Made by a program: the position numbers and the translations under genes. The notes under the pieces are model-generated. The model was not told where the DNA came from. It made no database searches and saw nothing but the letters and a program-made list of their open reading frames with translations. Of a DNA stretch of 63,427 bases, positions 1-9,154 are shown piece after piece. The stretch covers positions 1 through 63,427 of the forward strand of contig JAHBSZ010000009.1 of assembly GCA_019638845.1 (NCBI GenBank), given 5' to 3'. The DNA is from Salinibacterium sp. (GTDB lineage: Bacteria > Actinomycetota > Actinomycetes > Actinomycetales > Microbacteriaceae). Numbering within the stretch: position 1 is the stretch's first letter; every line of letters begins with the position of its first letter.

Positions 1-3
1 CGG

Positions 4-87
4 TGCGCGAGGGGGGACTTGAACCCCCATGCCCTCACGGGCACACGGACCTGAACCGTGCGCGTCTGCCAATTTCGCCACTCGCGC
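4..87 (-). tRNA. tRNA-Leu (anticodon CAG)
   Basis: Read on the minus strand this folds as an 84-nt class II tRNA. It has a 7-bp acceptor stem starting GCGCGAG, a D arm, an anticodon stem CACGG/CCGTG around a loop with anticodon CAG, a long variable arm (GTGCCCGTGAGGGCAT region) and a T arm with GTTCAAGTC. The long variable arm and the anticodon identify leucine decoding CUG. CCA is not encoded; the genomic 3-prime flank is CCG. Confidence 0.95.
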
Positions 88-124
88 TCACCTGCCGACA
101 GCTAGCTGCCGACTAGCGAGATTA

Positions 125-850
125 TCACAAGGAGACAGGGGCAGCACCGACGATAACTTCGTCGCCGACAGCAACCGGTCCCTCGAGCATGACGATCGCG
201 CCGATCGCCATTTTTCCCCCACGCTCACGATGAATGGTGCGCAGCACATCGAGGTCTTTATCAACGCCTCCCGGTTGCGGTCGAGTGACCATGACACAGC
301 GACCCACTTGCTTCGTAATCTCGATGATTGCACCGCCAAGGGACACCCGTCGCCCGACCAAATCCTCTTCGCCGCCGTCTGACAAGACAACGTTGGAGCG
401 AAAGCGACGACGGTCCCAACCTCCCAGAGACACCTCGGAAACGAGGGAGATGGCTGTGCGTTCGGAATCGCGAAACGAGCCCTGAGCTCCCTCGAACGGA
501 TCCCAGCCGGACTCGTTCTCGAAGTCGAGCGGACTCTCGAATCGGCGTGACGAGACCTCGTCAGTGTTGCGTAGGGTCACTTTCCGCCCGAGCCAACCGC
601 TGAGAGCCGCATCATCCGCGGCGATAGTGCCATCGGGCAACAGAATCTCGACAGCTCCCGTCGAGGTATACCTCGCCGACCCGAACAGCAGTTCGGGTAC
701 ACGGCGAGCGGTAAGGCCGAACCCGGTCTCAACGTCAAAGATCGCGAAGCGGCGGTCACCGTTGACGCCGTGAGTGCCCAGATTCTCAGCCTGCAAGCGC
801 TCGCCTTGCAGCGACTTGACCGGGTACCTCCACAGCTCCAAGATGCGCAT
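125..850 (-). CDS. MOSC domain protein (MOSC_N plus MOSC)
   Basis: A 241-aa protein starting MRILELWRYPVKSL, typical of the MOSC_N beta-barrel, followed by the MOSC domain with the GRCVMVTRPQPG region that carries the family's conserved cysteine. MOSC proteins (YcbX/mARC-like) bind molybdenum cofactor and reduce N-hydroxylated compounds; the substrate here is unknown. The open frame extends much further upstream, but that part is low-complexity antisense of the neighbouring transporter, so I place the start at the ATG. A TACCGT hexamer (858-863, minus strand) lies 7 nt before this ATG, suggesting a leaderless transcript. It is divergent from the MFS gene. Confidence 0.85.
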   Translation of the reverse strand: MRILELWRYPVKSLQGERLQAENLGTHGVNGDRRFAIFDVETGFGLTARRVPELLFGSARYTSTGAVEILLPDGTIAADDAALSGWLGRKVTLRNTDEVSSRRFESPLDFENESGWDPFEGAQGSFRDSERTAISLVSEVSLGGWDRRRFRSNVVLSDGGEEDLVGRRVSLGGAIIEITKQVGRCVMVTRPQPGGVDKDLDVLRTIHRERGGKMAIGAIVMLEGPVAVGDEVIVGAAPVSL

Positions 851-877
851 GAGGACAACGGTAGCGTTGACCTCACT

Positions 878-2059
878 ATGGCTGACGGAACTCGCGGTGT
901 CGCGATCAACGCGACACTCATCGTCATCGCACAGAGCACCCAAGCCATCGCCATCGGTGCCATCGCGCTGTTCCTTCCGCTCATCCGCGCCGACCTCGGA
1001 CTCACCTTCGCTCAGGCGGGTTTGCTTGCGGCGGTCGGGACCCTTTCCTATGCCCTTATGCAGGTGCCCGCCGGGGTGCTCGCCGACCGCGTCAGTCCCA
1101 AGAAACTGTTCGCAATCGGTGTGCTGGGTGCCAACGTCTTTGCGATGCTCTTCGCGCTGAGCGACTCGTTCCCGCTGATGTTGGTGCTTCAGGGGATCGC
1201 CGGAATCTTCCGTGCGGCGATGTTCATCCCTGGGCTCTTGCTCATGACCCGGCACTTCTCCGCAGAGAAGCGTGCGACCGCTATGGGCCTGTTCGTTGCC
1301 GGGGGTTTCTCCTCCAATATCGTGATCAACCTCCTCGGGCCCGTGCTCGTTGGCCCCCTCGGCTGGCAAGGCGTGATCGTGCTCTCCTCGTCGGTGGGCT
1401 TGCTCGTGCTCGTTGCGTTCTGGTTCATCGGTGACGATGTCCCGGCGCATGAGACGGATGCCCCCGCGCCAACTCGATGGGTCTGGCGCACCAGCGCGTG
1501 GTGGTTGCTCGCAGTCATCCAATTTGCGCGGCTAACGGCGGTCGCCGGGTTCGGCCTGTGGTTGCCTGCTTTCCTCATCGAGGATCGCGGGCTCTCGCTC
1601 GCGGCAGCCGGACTGATCGTTGCGGGCTCGGCGGCGATCACCGCTCCGGCCAACATTGGCGGCGGCATCCTTTCCGATCGGTTGGGTAGGCCGTTGCTCG
1701 TTATTGGCGTCGCCCTTGTGGCACTCACCATGCTGTTTTCTTTTGTCGGCGAGATCACCAACCTCCCCCTACTGATCGTCGTGATCGGGCTCATCGCGCT
1801 CTTCATTCAGCTCTACTTCGGCCCCCTGTTCGCCATCCCGCGCAGGCTATTCGGCCCCGGCCTCGCTGGCCTCAGCTCGGGGTTCGGAAACTTCTGCGCC
1901 AACCTCGGCGGCTTCTCTTCGGCCCTCGCACTTGGGCTACTCAAGGACGCGACAGGAGAGTTCACCGCGGGCTTCTACTACCTGGCGGGTGTCGTCCTCG
2001 TCGGAGCTCTCGCCTCGCTCATATTGTGGCGGCGACCCCTTTTGACGCCCACCAGCTAA
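878..2059 (+). CDS. MFS family transporter
   Basis: A 393-aa integral membrane protein with about 12 hydrophobic segments. The motif GVLADRVSPKK between the second and third segments matches the MFS motif A signature (G-x-L-x-D-R-x-G-R/K-K). It belongs to the major facilitator superfamily (MFS_1, possibly nitrate/cyanate-type), but the substrate cannot be deduced. The frame is open to 770, but hydrophobic MFS sequence begins right after the ATG at 878, so I prefer that start. It is divergent from the MOSC gene with only 27 bp between the start codons. Confidence 0.85.
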   Translation: MADGTRGVAINATLIVIAQSTQAIAIGAIALFLPLIRADLGLTFAQAGLLAAVGTLSYALMQVPAGVLADRVSPKKLFAIGVLGANVFAMLFALSDSFPLMLVLQGIAGIFRAAMFIPGLLLMTRHFSAEKRATAMGLFVAGGFSSNIVINLLGPVLVGPLGWQGVIVLSSSVGLLVLVAFWFIGDDVPAHETDAPAPTRWVWRTSAWWLLAVIQFARLTAVAGFGLWLPAFLIEDRGLSLAAAGLIVAGSAAITAPANIGGGILSDRLGRPLLVIGVALVALTMLFSFVGEITNLPLLIVVIGLIALFIQLYFGPLFAIPRRLFGPGLAGLSSGFGNFCANLGGFSSALALGLLKDATGEFTAGFYYLAGVVLVGALASLILWRRPLLTPTS

Positions 2060-2096
2060 CATTCGAATACCGACTCGAGCAATCTTGGGAGAAGCT

Positions 2097-2786
2097 GTGG
2101 GCCTGCTGGACAACTTCGAGAAAGGTCTCGAACGCGCCGTCAACGGCGCCTTCGCAAAGACCTTCAAGAGTGGTCTGCAACCGGTCGAGATCACCGCCGC
2201 CCTGCGCCGCGAACTCGACACCAAGGCAGCGGTCGTTGCCCGCGATCGCATCCTCGTTCCCAACAAGTTCACCGTGCGGCTCTCACACAGCGACTTCGAG
2301 CGGATGACCGGCATCGGCCCCACCCTCATCGACGAACTCACTCAACTCGTTCAACAGCACGCCGCCGCGCAGCGCTACTCATTCGCTGGCGGAATCTCGA
2401 TCACGCTCGCCGAGCACGCGGGACTCAGTCAGGGCATGATCGAAATTCAGTCCGACAATGTGAAGGGCACGGTGGTCTGGAAGCCCGTGCTTGAGATAGA
2501 CGGCACCCGTCACCCGATCACTCAGTCCCGAACTGTTATCGGGCGCGGCAGCGACGCCGACATCACGGTCGACGACACCGGGACGTCACGGCGTCACGTC
2601 GAGATCCTGTGGGATGGCACCCGCGCCCAAGTCAAAGATCTCGGTTCGACAAACGGTTCTCTGCTCAACGGCAACCCGGTCGCAAAGGCTCCATTGCCAC
2701 CAGATTCCGTCATCGACATCGGCCGAACGCGTATCGTGTTCCGAGTGCTTGCCCAGTCCGCCGACAATACCGTCGCGACCAGCTGA
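2097..2786 (+). CDS. fhaA: FHA domain protein with DUF3662 (FhaA-like)
   Basis: A 229-aa cytoplasmic protein. Residues 1-115 (start MGLLDNFEKGLERAVNG) are the DUF3662 domain; residues about 140-220 form an FHA domain with the phosphothreonine-binding elements GRGSDAD, RRHVEI and GSTNGS. In mycobacteria FhaA binds phosphorylated targets of PknA/PknB, including the pseudokinase of MviN, and regulates peptidoglycan synthesis. The start is the GTG preceded by GGGAGAAG about 5 nt away; an upstream in-frame TTG at 2085 lies in that Shine-Dalgarno and is less likely. It opens a tight operon running to pknA or pknB. Confidence 0.93.
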   Translation: MGLLDNFEKGLERAVNGAFAKTFKSGLQPVEITAALRRELDTKAAVVARDRILVPNKFTVRLSHSDFERMTGIGPTLIDELTQLVQQHAAAQRYSFAGGISITLAEHAGLSQGMIEIQSDNVKGTVVWKPVLEIDGTRHPITQSRTVIGRGSDADITVDDTGTSRRHVEILWDGTRAQVKDLGSTNGSLLNGNPVAKAPLPPDSVIDIGRTRIVFRVLAQSADNTVATS

Positions 2787-3304
2787 TGGGTGAGCTCACT
2801 CTTCTCATCCTTCGGGTTGCCTTTCTCATCATCCTGTGGGCTTTCGTTTTCGCGATCGTTTACGCCCTGCGCTCCGACCTGTTCGGGCAGAAGGTGCGCC
2901 GGATGCCCGCCCCAAGTGCCGTGCCGGCCGCTCCCCAGTACACGGCTCCGGCACCGCCGATTGCCGTGGTTCCCAAGTCAGCCGCACCCGCCCCCGACAA
3001 CGGCGCGTCTCTCGAAGCCCGTCGCCTTGTGATCACCTCCGGCGCCAAGGAAGGTCTTGAGATCGACCTGCCCGAGGAGCTGTTGACCATCGGGCGTTCG
3101 AACGATTCGGGGCTAGTCATTCTGGATGACTACACGTCGACCCACCACGCCCGACTGCTGCTCTGGAACGACGGCTGGGTTATTCAGGACCTAGACTCGA
3201 CCAACGGCACGTTCCTCGACGGAGCCCGCGTGATTGTTCCCACTCAGGTGCCGCTGAACACGCCGGTCAAGATCGGTACGACAAGCTTCGAACTCCGGCG
3301 GTAG
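2786..3304 (+). CDS. fhaB: Membrane-anchored FHA domain protein (FhaB/FipA-like)
   Basis: A 172-aa protein with an N-terminal membrane segment (about residues 5-27), a Pro/Ala-rich linker (40-75) and a C-terminal FHA domain with TIGRSNDSG, STHHARLL and DSTNGTF. The ATG overlaps the fhaA stop (TGATG). The Mycobacterium tuberculosis homologue at this place is FhaB/FipA, which supports cell division under oxidative stress and is phosphorylated by PknA/PknB. The single membrane segment and phosphopeptide-binding domain suggest a membrane scaffold for kinase output. Confidence 0.92.
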   Translation: MGELTLLILRVAFLIILWAFVFAIVYALRSDLFGQKVRRMPAPSAVPAAPQYTAPAPPIAVVPKSAAPAPDNGASLEARRLVITSGAKEGLEIDLPEELLTIGRSNDSGLVILDDYTSTHHARLLLWNDGWVIQDLDSTNGTFLDGARVIVPTQVPLNTPVKIGTTSFELRR

Positions 3305-3308
3305 GTGA

Positions 3309-4553
3309 ATGGCGACTACGGGCAAGAGCGCCGCCGTTTCTCACGTCGGTAAGGTTCGCTCCAACAACCAAGACAGCGGTTATGCCGGTCGGCACCTGTT
3401 CGTGGTTGCTGACGGGATGGGTGGTCATGCCGGCGGGGACGTCGCCTCGGCCATCGCCGTGAAGCGGATCGCTGAAACCGATCGCGAGTACGCCTCCCCG
3501 AACGACGCTGAGTTCGCCCTGCGGACCGCACTCCTCGCCGCGAACGCCCTGCTCGCGGAAACCGTATTCGAACACGGTGAACTCACCGGCATGGGAACGA
3601 CCGTGAGTGGCATGCTGCGCGTGGGCAACAACTTTGCACTCGCTCACATCGGAGACTCGAGGATCTACCTGTTCCGCAACGGGGTGCTCGAGCAGGCAAC
3701 CGCCGACCACACCTTCGTGCAGAGACTCGTTGACAGCGGTCGGATCACCGCCGAAGAGGCGGCCGTGCATCCTCGCCGCTCCGTTCTCATGCGTGTGCTT
3801 GGTGACGTCGACGCCTCGCCCGAGATCGACACCACCGTTCTGGCAACTGAGCCGGGTGACCGTTGGCTGATCTGCTCCGACGGCTTGAGTAGCTATGTCA
3901 CCGAGGAAAAGATTCAGGCGGTCCTAGCTACGGTTCCCGGGGCGCAGGACGCCGCCGACCGACTCGTCAAGGAGAGCCTCGATCAGGGCGCTCCTGACAA
4001 CGTAACTATCGTGCTCGTCGACGTGGATGAGTCCGGCGACTCGTCGCACGTTCCCCCGGTCACAGTGGGGTCCGCTGCAGAACCGCTCGTGTTCGAGGCC
4101 GACAGCATCCGCCGCCCGCTGCGACTGCCGAGCCTCCTACTCCACCCGCTGAAGACAACCCCCACCGATGACAGTCACTTCGAACCCGAGTCTGACGAGT
4201 ACCTCGCGGCGCTCATTCAGGAAGATCGGCGACGCGCGCGCAAGCGCCGTATTTCTTGGCTAGCGTTCGTGCTCATCGTCATCGCCGGTCTGGTCGCCGC
4301 AAGTGTCCTCGGGTACCAATTCACGCAGCGCCACTACTTCGTCGGGGAAGTCGACGGTCGGGTCACGATTTTCCAAGGTGTGCAGCAAGACATCGGCCCG
4401 ATCACGCTCTCGCACGTCTACAAGACCACGACAATCGATGTCATCGACCTGCCGCTCTACTATCAGCAACAGGTTGAGGCGACTCTCAATGCGGGAAGCC
4501 TTGCTGAAGCGCAGGGAATAGTCGACCGGTTATCGGATGCCCGCAAACCCTAG
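3309..4553 (+). CDS. pstP: PP2C-family Ser/Thr protein phosphatase PstP
   Basis: A 414-aa protein with an N-terminal PP2C phosphatase domain (about residues 8-240). Metal-binding motifs are visible: RSNNQD (D22), DGMGGHAGGD (D35), IGDSRIYL, SDGLSSYV and a DNVTIV end motif. A single membrane segment follows at about 316-338 and a roughly 75-residue extracytoplasmic tail. In actinobacteria PstP dephosphorylates PknA, PknB and their substrates. It begins 4 nt after fhaB and its end overlaps the rodA start by 17 nt, consistent with translational coupling. Confidence 0.95.
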   Translation: MATTGKSAAVSHVGKVRSNNQDSGYAGRHLFVVADGMGGHAGGDVASAIAVKRIAETDREYASPNDAEFALRTALLAANALLAETVFEHGELTGMGTTVSGMLRVGNNFALAHIGDSRIYLFRNGVLEQATADHTFVQRLVDSGRITAEEAAVHPRRSVLMRVLGDVDASPEIDTTVLATEPGDRWLICSDGLSSYVTEEKIQAVLATVPGAQDAADRLVKESLDQGAPDNVTIVLVDVDESGDSSHVPPVTVGSAAEPLVFEADSIRRPLRLPSLLLHPLKTTPTDDSHFEPESDEYLAALIQEDRRRARKRRISWLAFVLIVIAGLVAASVLGYQFTQRHYFVGEVDGRVTIFQGVQQDIGPITLSHVYKTTTIDVIDLPLYYQQQVEATLNAGSLAEAQGIVDRLSDARKP

Positions 4554-5976
4554 TCCGGCGCCAGCGACTGGCGCTCTCTCGACGCTGACGTCGACGATTC
4601 GACTTCGCCTAAAAGTACCTGCGAAGCTGCGAAACCTTGAGTTCGTACTTTTGATCCTCGCACTCATCATCGATGCTGGCGCGTTGACGCTGGTCCAGCT
4701 CGGAGCGCTGGGTCATCTCGAATTCGGCGTGCTGTTCCTGCTGGCATTGCTCGGCCTACTCCTCGTCGGCATGCACATCACTCTGCGCATCGTTGCCCCG
4801 GATGCCGACCCGTTGATCTTGCCCATCGTCACCGTGCTCAATGGGCTGGGGATCGCGATGATCTACCGCATCGATCTCGCCTACGACCTCTCCGGCTGGG
4901 AGAACGGAGGATTGCGCCAGCTCGCCTGGACGGCGATGGCCATTGTGATCGCCATCGCCGTGCTCCTCATCGTGCGCAACCACCGGGTTCTCCAGCGGTA
5001 TCGCTACGTTGCAATGCTCACCGGCATCGTCCTCCTGATCCTTCCCGCGCTGCCCCTTATTGGCAGTGACCTTGGTACGAGCGCGCGGCTCTGGATCGAG
5101 GTTGGTCCCTTCTCTTTCCAGCCGGGCGAGCTCGGCAAGGTTGCTCTGGCAATCTTCTTCGCTGGCTATTTGGTGACCGCCCGCGACTCGCTCTCGATGG
5201 TGGGTAAGCGGATCCTCGGGATGCGCTTCCCTCGAGCCCGCGACCTGGGTCCCATTCTCGTGGTGTTCGCGGCATCAATGCTCGTCCTCGTCTTCCAGCG
5301 GGACCTCGGCACAGCCCTGCTGTACTTCGGATTGTTCCTCGTCATGCTGTACGTCGCGACAGGCCGCTCGAGCTGGGTAGTCCTCGGACTCACCCTCTTC
5401 GTTGTCGGAGCCTTCACCGCCTCCCGTCTGCTCAGCTATGTCGGCGGGCGTGTCGACGCGTGGCTCAATCCGTTCAACCAGACCATCTATGACGCGACCG
5501 GTGGAAGCTACCAACTCGTGCAAGGGCTCTTCGGCCTCGCCGACGGTGGGCTCATCGGGACTGGCCTCGGTCGAGGCAACCCCGAAATCACCCCGTTGGC
5601 CGAGAGCGACTACATCATCTCGGCCCTCGGAGAGGAGCTGGGTCTCGTCGGGCTCTTCGCGATCCTCGGCTTGTACCTGTTGTTCGTGTCGCGAGGATTC
5701 CGGATCGGGTTCGCCGGTCAGGACGACTTCGGACGCTTGCTCGGCGTCGGTCTTTCGTTCGTGATCGCACTGCAGGTGTTCGTCGTGATCGGTGGGGTCA
5801 CCCGGGTCATCCCGCTCACCGGTCTGACCACGCCGTTTCTCGCCGCGGGCGGCTCGTCTCTCGTCGCCAACTGGATCATTGCCGCCCTCCTGCTCCGACT
5901 CTCCGATACCGTTCGGAACCAGCCACAGCCCGTTGTCGACCAATCGGCTTCGAGCACATTGGTGGTGGGGCAATGA
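4537..5976 (+). CDS. rodA: SEDS peptidoglycan polymerase RodA/FtsW family
   Basis: A 479-aa polytopic membrane protein of the SEDS family, which polymerises lipid II into glycan strands. The conserved FQRDLGTALLYF and the region around ESDYIISALGEELG are present; D358 of that motif corresponds to the catalytic Asp of RodA. Position between pstP and pbpA matches mycobacterial rodA (Rv0017c), so I call it RodA rather than the division-specific FtsW, which normally sits in the mur/dcw cluster. The cognate class B PBP is the next gene. Confidence 0.92.
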   Translation: MPANPSPAPATGALSTLTSTIRLRLKVPAKLRNLEFVLLILALIIDAGALTLVQLGALGHLEFGVLFLLALLGLLLVGMHITLRIVAPDADPLILPIVTVLNGLGIAMIYRIDLAYDLSGWENGGLRQLAWTAMAIVIAIAVLLIVRNHRVLQRYRYVAMLTGIVLLILPALPLIGSDLGTSARLWIEVGPFSFQPGELGKVALAIFFAGYLVTARDSLSMVGKRILGMRFPRARDLGPILVVFAASMLVLVFQRDLGTALLYFGLFLVMLYVATGRSSWVVLGLTLFVVGAFTASRLLSYVGGRVDAWLNPFNQTIYDATGGSYQLVQGLFGLADGGLIGTGLGRGNPEITPLAESDYIISALGEELGLVGLFAILGLYLLFVSRGFRIGFAGQDDFGRLLGVGLSFVIALQVFVVIGGVTRVIPLTGLTTPFLAAGGSSLVANWIIAALLLRLSDTVRNQPQPVVDQSASSTLVVGQ

Positions 5977-7427
5977 ACAAGGAACTCAAGCGCGTCAGCA
6001 CGGTTGTGCTGCTCATGTTCATCAGCCTCTTCCTGTCGAGCACGATCATCCAGGTCTTCGCCGCAGACGATCTCAAGGCTGACGGGCGCAACGCCAGAAC
6101 CCTCTACGCCAGTTACTCGGCCGAACGCGGCCCGATTCTCGTCGACGGGCAACCCATCGCCTACTCCCAACCGGTCGACGACGACTACAAGTTCCAGCGG
6201 GTGTATGTGAACGGACCGCTGTACGCCCCGGTCACGGGCTACCTCACCCTCAACCAGGGCAACACCGGTATCGAGAGCGCGCTCAACAGCTACTTGACCG
6301 GAACATCCAACAATCAGTTCTTCGATCAGGTGAACGCCATTCTTACCGGGCAGAATCCCAAGGGTGCGTCGGTCGAGTTGACCATCGACCCTGTCGTGCA
6401 GCAGGCGGCATGGGATGCCCTCGGCGACTATCAGGGTGCCGTGATCGCAATCCGACCGAAGACAGGTGAGATCATCGCCATGGTCTCGAAGCCGACGTTC
6501 GACCCCAACGGGCTCGCGGTACATGACACTAGTCAAGTAATCGCCCTCTACAACCAGTTGTTGGACGACCCGACCGATCCCCTGATCAACCGGACGCTTG
6601 CCGGCGCGCTCGACCCGCCCGGCTCGACGTTCAAATTGGTCGTCGCCTCCGCTGCACTCGAGAGCGGCAAATACACACCGAGCAGCGCGTTCCCTAACCC
6701 GGCAACGTTGACTCTGCCCGAGACCACCTTCGAGATCAGCAACTCCGACGGCGGTACCTGCGGTCCGGGCGCGACGGCCACCATTGCAACGGCGATTCGG
6801 CTCTCGTGCAACATTCCGATGGCCCAACTCGGCGCTGAACTTGGTTACCGGACGATTCTCGATCAAGCGAATAAGTTCGGGTTCAACGAGAGCATCGACG
6901 TTCCTCTCACGTCGACCGAGAGCGTCTACCCGCGCGTGCTCGACGCACCGCAGACCATGCTCTCGGCTTTCGGGCAGTCCAGTGTGCGAGCATCCCCACT
7001 GCAGATGGCGATGGTGTCGATGGCGATCGCGAATGGGGGAACGATCATGAAACCGAACCTCGTGAAGAGCGTCGTTTCGTCGAACCTGACGACAATCGAG
7101 GCTTTCACGCCCGAGGTGTACAAGCAGGCGATCAGCCGCGCCACGGCTGCCTCTATGACGCAGCTCATGGTCGACTCGGTGGCCAATGGCGCAGCGAGTA
7201 ATGCCACAATAGACGGGGTAGACGTTGCCGGAAAAACAGGCACAGCACAGAACGGCATCGACGATCCGTACACCCTCTGGTTCACCGGGTTCGCTCCGGC
7301 GAACGACCCGGAGGTTGTGGTGGCAGTAGTTGTGCAAAACGGAGGCGGTCTCGGTCAGGACGGGACCTCGAGTGGTATCTCGGCTCCCATCGGCAAGAAG
7401 GTATTAGAGGCGGTGCTATCAAGATGA
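5973..7427 (+). CDS. pbpA: Class B penicillin-binding protein (PbpA-like transpeptidase)
   Basis: A 484-aa protein with an N-terminal membrane anchor (about residues 9-31), a short dimerisation domain and a C-terminal transpeptidase domain. Active-site motifs are STFK (nucleophile S218), SCN (278-280) and KTGT (421-424). It cross-links peptidoglycan with its SEDS partner RodA. The ATG overlaps the rodA stop (ATGA) and its stop overlaps the pknA ATG, so the four genes are translationally coupled. Its length is like mycobacterial PbpA and shorter than PBP2/PBP3. Confidence 0.94.
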   Translation: MNKELKRVSTVVLLMFISLFLSSTIIQVFAADDLKADGRNARTLYASYSAERGPILVDGQPIAYSQPVDDDYKFQRVYVNGPLYAPVTGYLTLNQGNTGIESALNSYLTGTSNNQFFDQVNAILTGQNPKGASVELTIDPVVQQAAWDALGDYQGAVIAIRPKTGEIIAMVSKPTFDPNGLAVHDTSQVIALYNQLLDDPTDPLINRTLAGALDPPGSTFKLVVASAALESGKYTPSSAFPNPATLTLPETTFEISNSDGGTCGPGATATIATAIRLSCNIPMAQLGAELGYRTILDQANKFGFNESIDVPLTSTESVYPRVLDAPQTMLSAFGQSSVRASPLQMAMVSMAIANGGTIMKPNLVKSVVSSNLTTIEAFTPEVYKQAISRATAASMTQLMVDSVANGAASNATIDGVDVAGKTGTAQNGIDDPYTLWFTGFAPANDPEVVVAVVVQNGGGLGQDGTSSGISAPIGKKVLEAVLSR

Positions 7428-9085
7428 GACCCTCCAGCGGCCTCACGTTCGGGGGCAGGTACCAGCTCTCCAGTCGCGTCGCGATCGGGGGAATGGGTGA
7501 GGTCTGGCAAGCTACCGACCTCGTCATCGGCCGTACCGTTGCGATCAAGATTCTCAAGGATGAATACCTCGGTGACCCCGGCTTCCTTGAGCGCTTTCGT
7601 GCGGAGGCCCGTCATGCTGCACTCGTCAACCACGAGGGCATCGCGAACGTTTTCGACTACGGCGAGGAAGACGGCAGCGCCTACCTCGTGATGGAGCTGG
7701 TTCCCGGTGAGGCCCTTAGCGCGATCCTCGAACGGGAGCGCATCCTGCCAGCCGACCGGGTACTGGATATCGTCGCCCAGACCGCCATGGCTTTGCAGGC
7801 GGCTCACGCGGCGGGTCTCGTGCACCGCGACATCAAGCCAGGCAACCTTCTCATCACGCCCGATGGTCGCGTCAAGATCACCGACTTCGGTATCGCCCGG
7901 ATCGCCGACCAAGTCCCACTCACTGCGACCGGGCAAGTGATGGGAACCGTACAGTACCTTTCGCCGGAACAGGCAAGCGGGCATCCGGCGTCCCCCACCA
8001 CTGACATCTACTCACTCGGCATCGTCGCCTACGAAGCCCTGGCCGGCCGTCGGCCATTCACCGGTGAGTCGCAGGTCGCGATCGCGATGGCGCAGATCAA
8101 TGAGACACCGCCTGAACTACCGAACACCGTCGCCGAGCCAGTGCGGAATCTTGTCTACGCATGTATCGCAAAGAACCCAGCCGAACGCCCGGCTTCGGCG
8201 GCCCACCTCGCCCGGGCTGCCCAAGCACTTCGACGCGGCGATGTCGGGGCGGCAGCAGCAGCGGTCGACGGCGTCCTTGGGGGTGGCCACGCGGCCACGA
8301 TCGGCCCGAACTATGGGCAAAACACCCAGTCGACCCGCCTGCTTCCGACGAACGGACCGGTTGACACACCCACGCTACCCACCGACACCAGACGCCGGAA
8401 CCCCTGGACCTGGCCCCTCGTCGCCTTGGTGTCCCTGCTCGCGGTCGTCCTCATCGGCACGATCATTGCGCTGCTCGCCAGCCCGCCCGGATCGAGCGAC
8501 ACTAGTGGCTCGAGCGCCCCGCCGAGCTCGAGCAGCCCCTCGAGTCCTACACCGAGCGCGTCGACCTCAGATCGGGTCGAGCTCGACAAGACCGAGTTGA
8601 TCGGTCGAACGCAGAGTGTCGTCGAGGCTCGCCTCACCGAACTCGGGCTCAAGCTTGACGCGAAAATCGGGACGGTCGCCCCCAGCTCCGACCAAGAGGG
8701 CCTCGCCTACAGCGTGAACCCCAGTGGCAACGTCAAGCTCGGTGAGACGATCACGGTCTCGTTCTACGACAAGATTCCACCACCACCCGAGGCGACCAAG
8801 CCGTCTGCGATGACGTACCCCGCGGGTCCGTATCTCGCGGGCTCCACTGTCACCTTCAGTTGGACCACCTACGCGGGATGCCCGTCCGGACACAGCCTGA
8901 GTGGATTCAACATTCAGACCAATGGCACCATCGTCGACGGGGGAGTGACTCGCGACAAAGCCGACACCTCGGTGAACATCAAGCTCTCAGCAACCGCCGG
9001 GGACCAGACAACGGTGACCTACACAGCACTGTGCACCGACCTCGAATCCCCCGCATCCGACCCAGTGACAGTCACAGGAAACTGA
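7424..9085 (+). CDS. pknA: Ser/Thr protein kinase PknA with extracellular PASTA-like and Cys-containing domains
   Basis: A 553-aa receptor kinase. The kinase domain (about 10-270) has a Gly-rich loop IGGMGEV, catalytic lysine K42, HRDIKPGN with D136, and DFG. A juxtamembrane region precedes a membrane segment (about 330-352), then a Ser/Pro linker, one PASTA-like domain (about 385-455) and a final Ig-like domain with two cysteines. Mycobacterial PknA lacks PASTA repeats, so the ectodomain is notable. It phosphorylates cell-wall and division proteins. It is coupled to pbpA by a 4-nt overlap. Confidence 0.93.
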   Translation: MRPSSGLTFGGRYQLSSRVAIGGMGEVWQATDLVIGRTVAIKILKDEYLGDPGFLERFRAEARHAALVNHEGIANVFDYGEEDGSAYLVMELVPGEALSAILERERILPADRVLDIVAQTAMALQAAHAAGLVHRDIKPGNLLITPDGRVKITDFGIARIADQVPLTATGQVMGTVQYLSPEQASGHPASPTTDIYSLGIVAYEALAGRRPFTGESQVAIAMAQINETPPELPNTVAEPVRNLVYACIAKNPAERPASAAHLARAAQALRRGDVGAAAAAVDGVLGGGHAATIGPNYGQNTQSTRLLPTNGPVDTPTLPTDTRRRNPWTWPLVALVSLLAVVLIGTIIALLASPPGSSDTSGSSAPPSSSSPSSPTPSASTSDRVELDKTELIGRTQSVVEARLTELGLKLDAKIGTVAPSSDQEGLAYSVNPSGNVKLGETITVSFYDKIPPPPEATKPSAMTYPAGPYLAGSTVTFSWTTYAGCPSGHSLSGFNIQTNGTIVDGGVTRDKADTSVNIKLSATAGDQTTVTYTALCTDLESPASDPVTVTGN

Positions 9086-9099
9086 CCTACCCCAGCGGT

Positions 9100-9105
9100 T
9101 ACACT
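9100..9105 (+). promoter_or_regulatory. Possible -10 element for pknB
   Basis: TACACT fits the actinobacterial TANNNT -10 consensus and lies in the only sizeable gap (69 bp) of the fha-pstP-rodA-pbpA-pkn cluster. No convincing -35 is visible. It suggests pknB may have its own promoter besides read-through from pknA. Confidence 0.35.
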
Positions 9106-9154
9106 GGCTTGGGTATTGCCCACTAGGCAGTTCCGTCGCAGAGGGGTGATTGAC

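Noticed and set aside
851-1522. N-terminal extension of the MOSC protein
   Set aside because: Low-complexity His/Glu/Arg-rich sequence antisense to the MFS transporter; the MOSC_N domain begins at the chosen ATG.
5718-7337. 539-aa antisense frame over rodA and pbpA
   Set aside because: Arg/Asp/Gly/His-rich, no domain, fully antisense to two well-supported genes.
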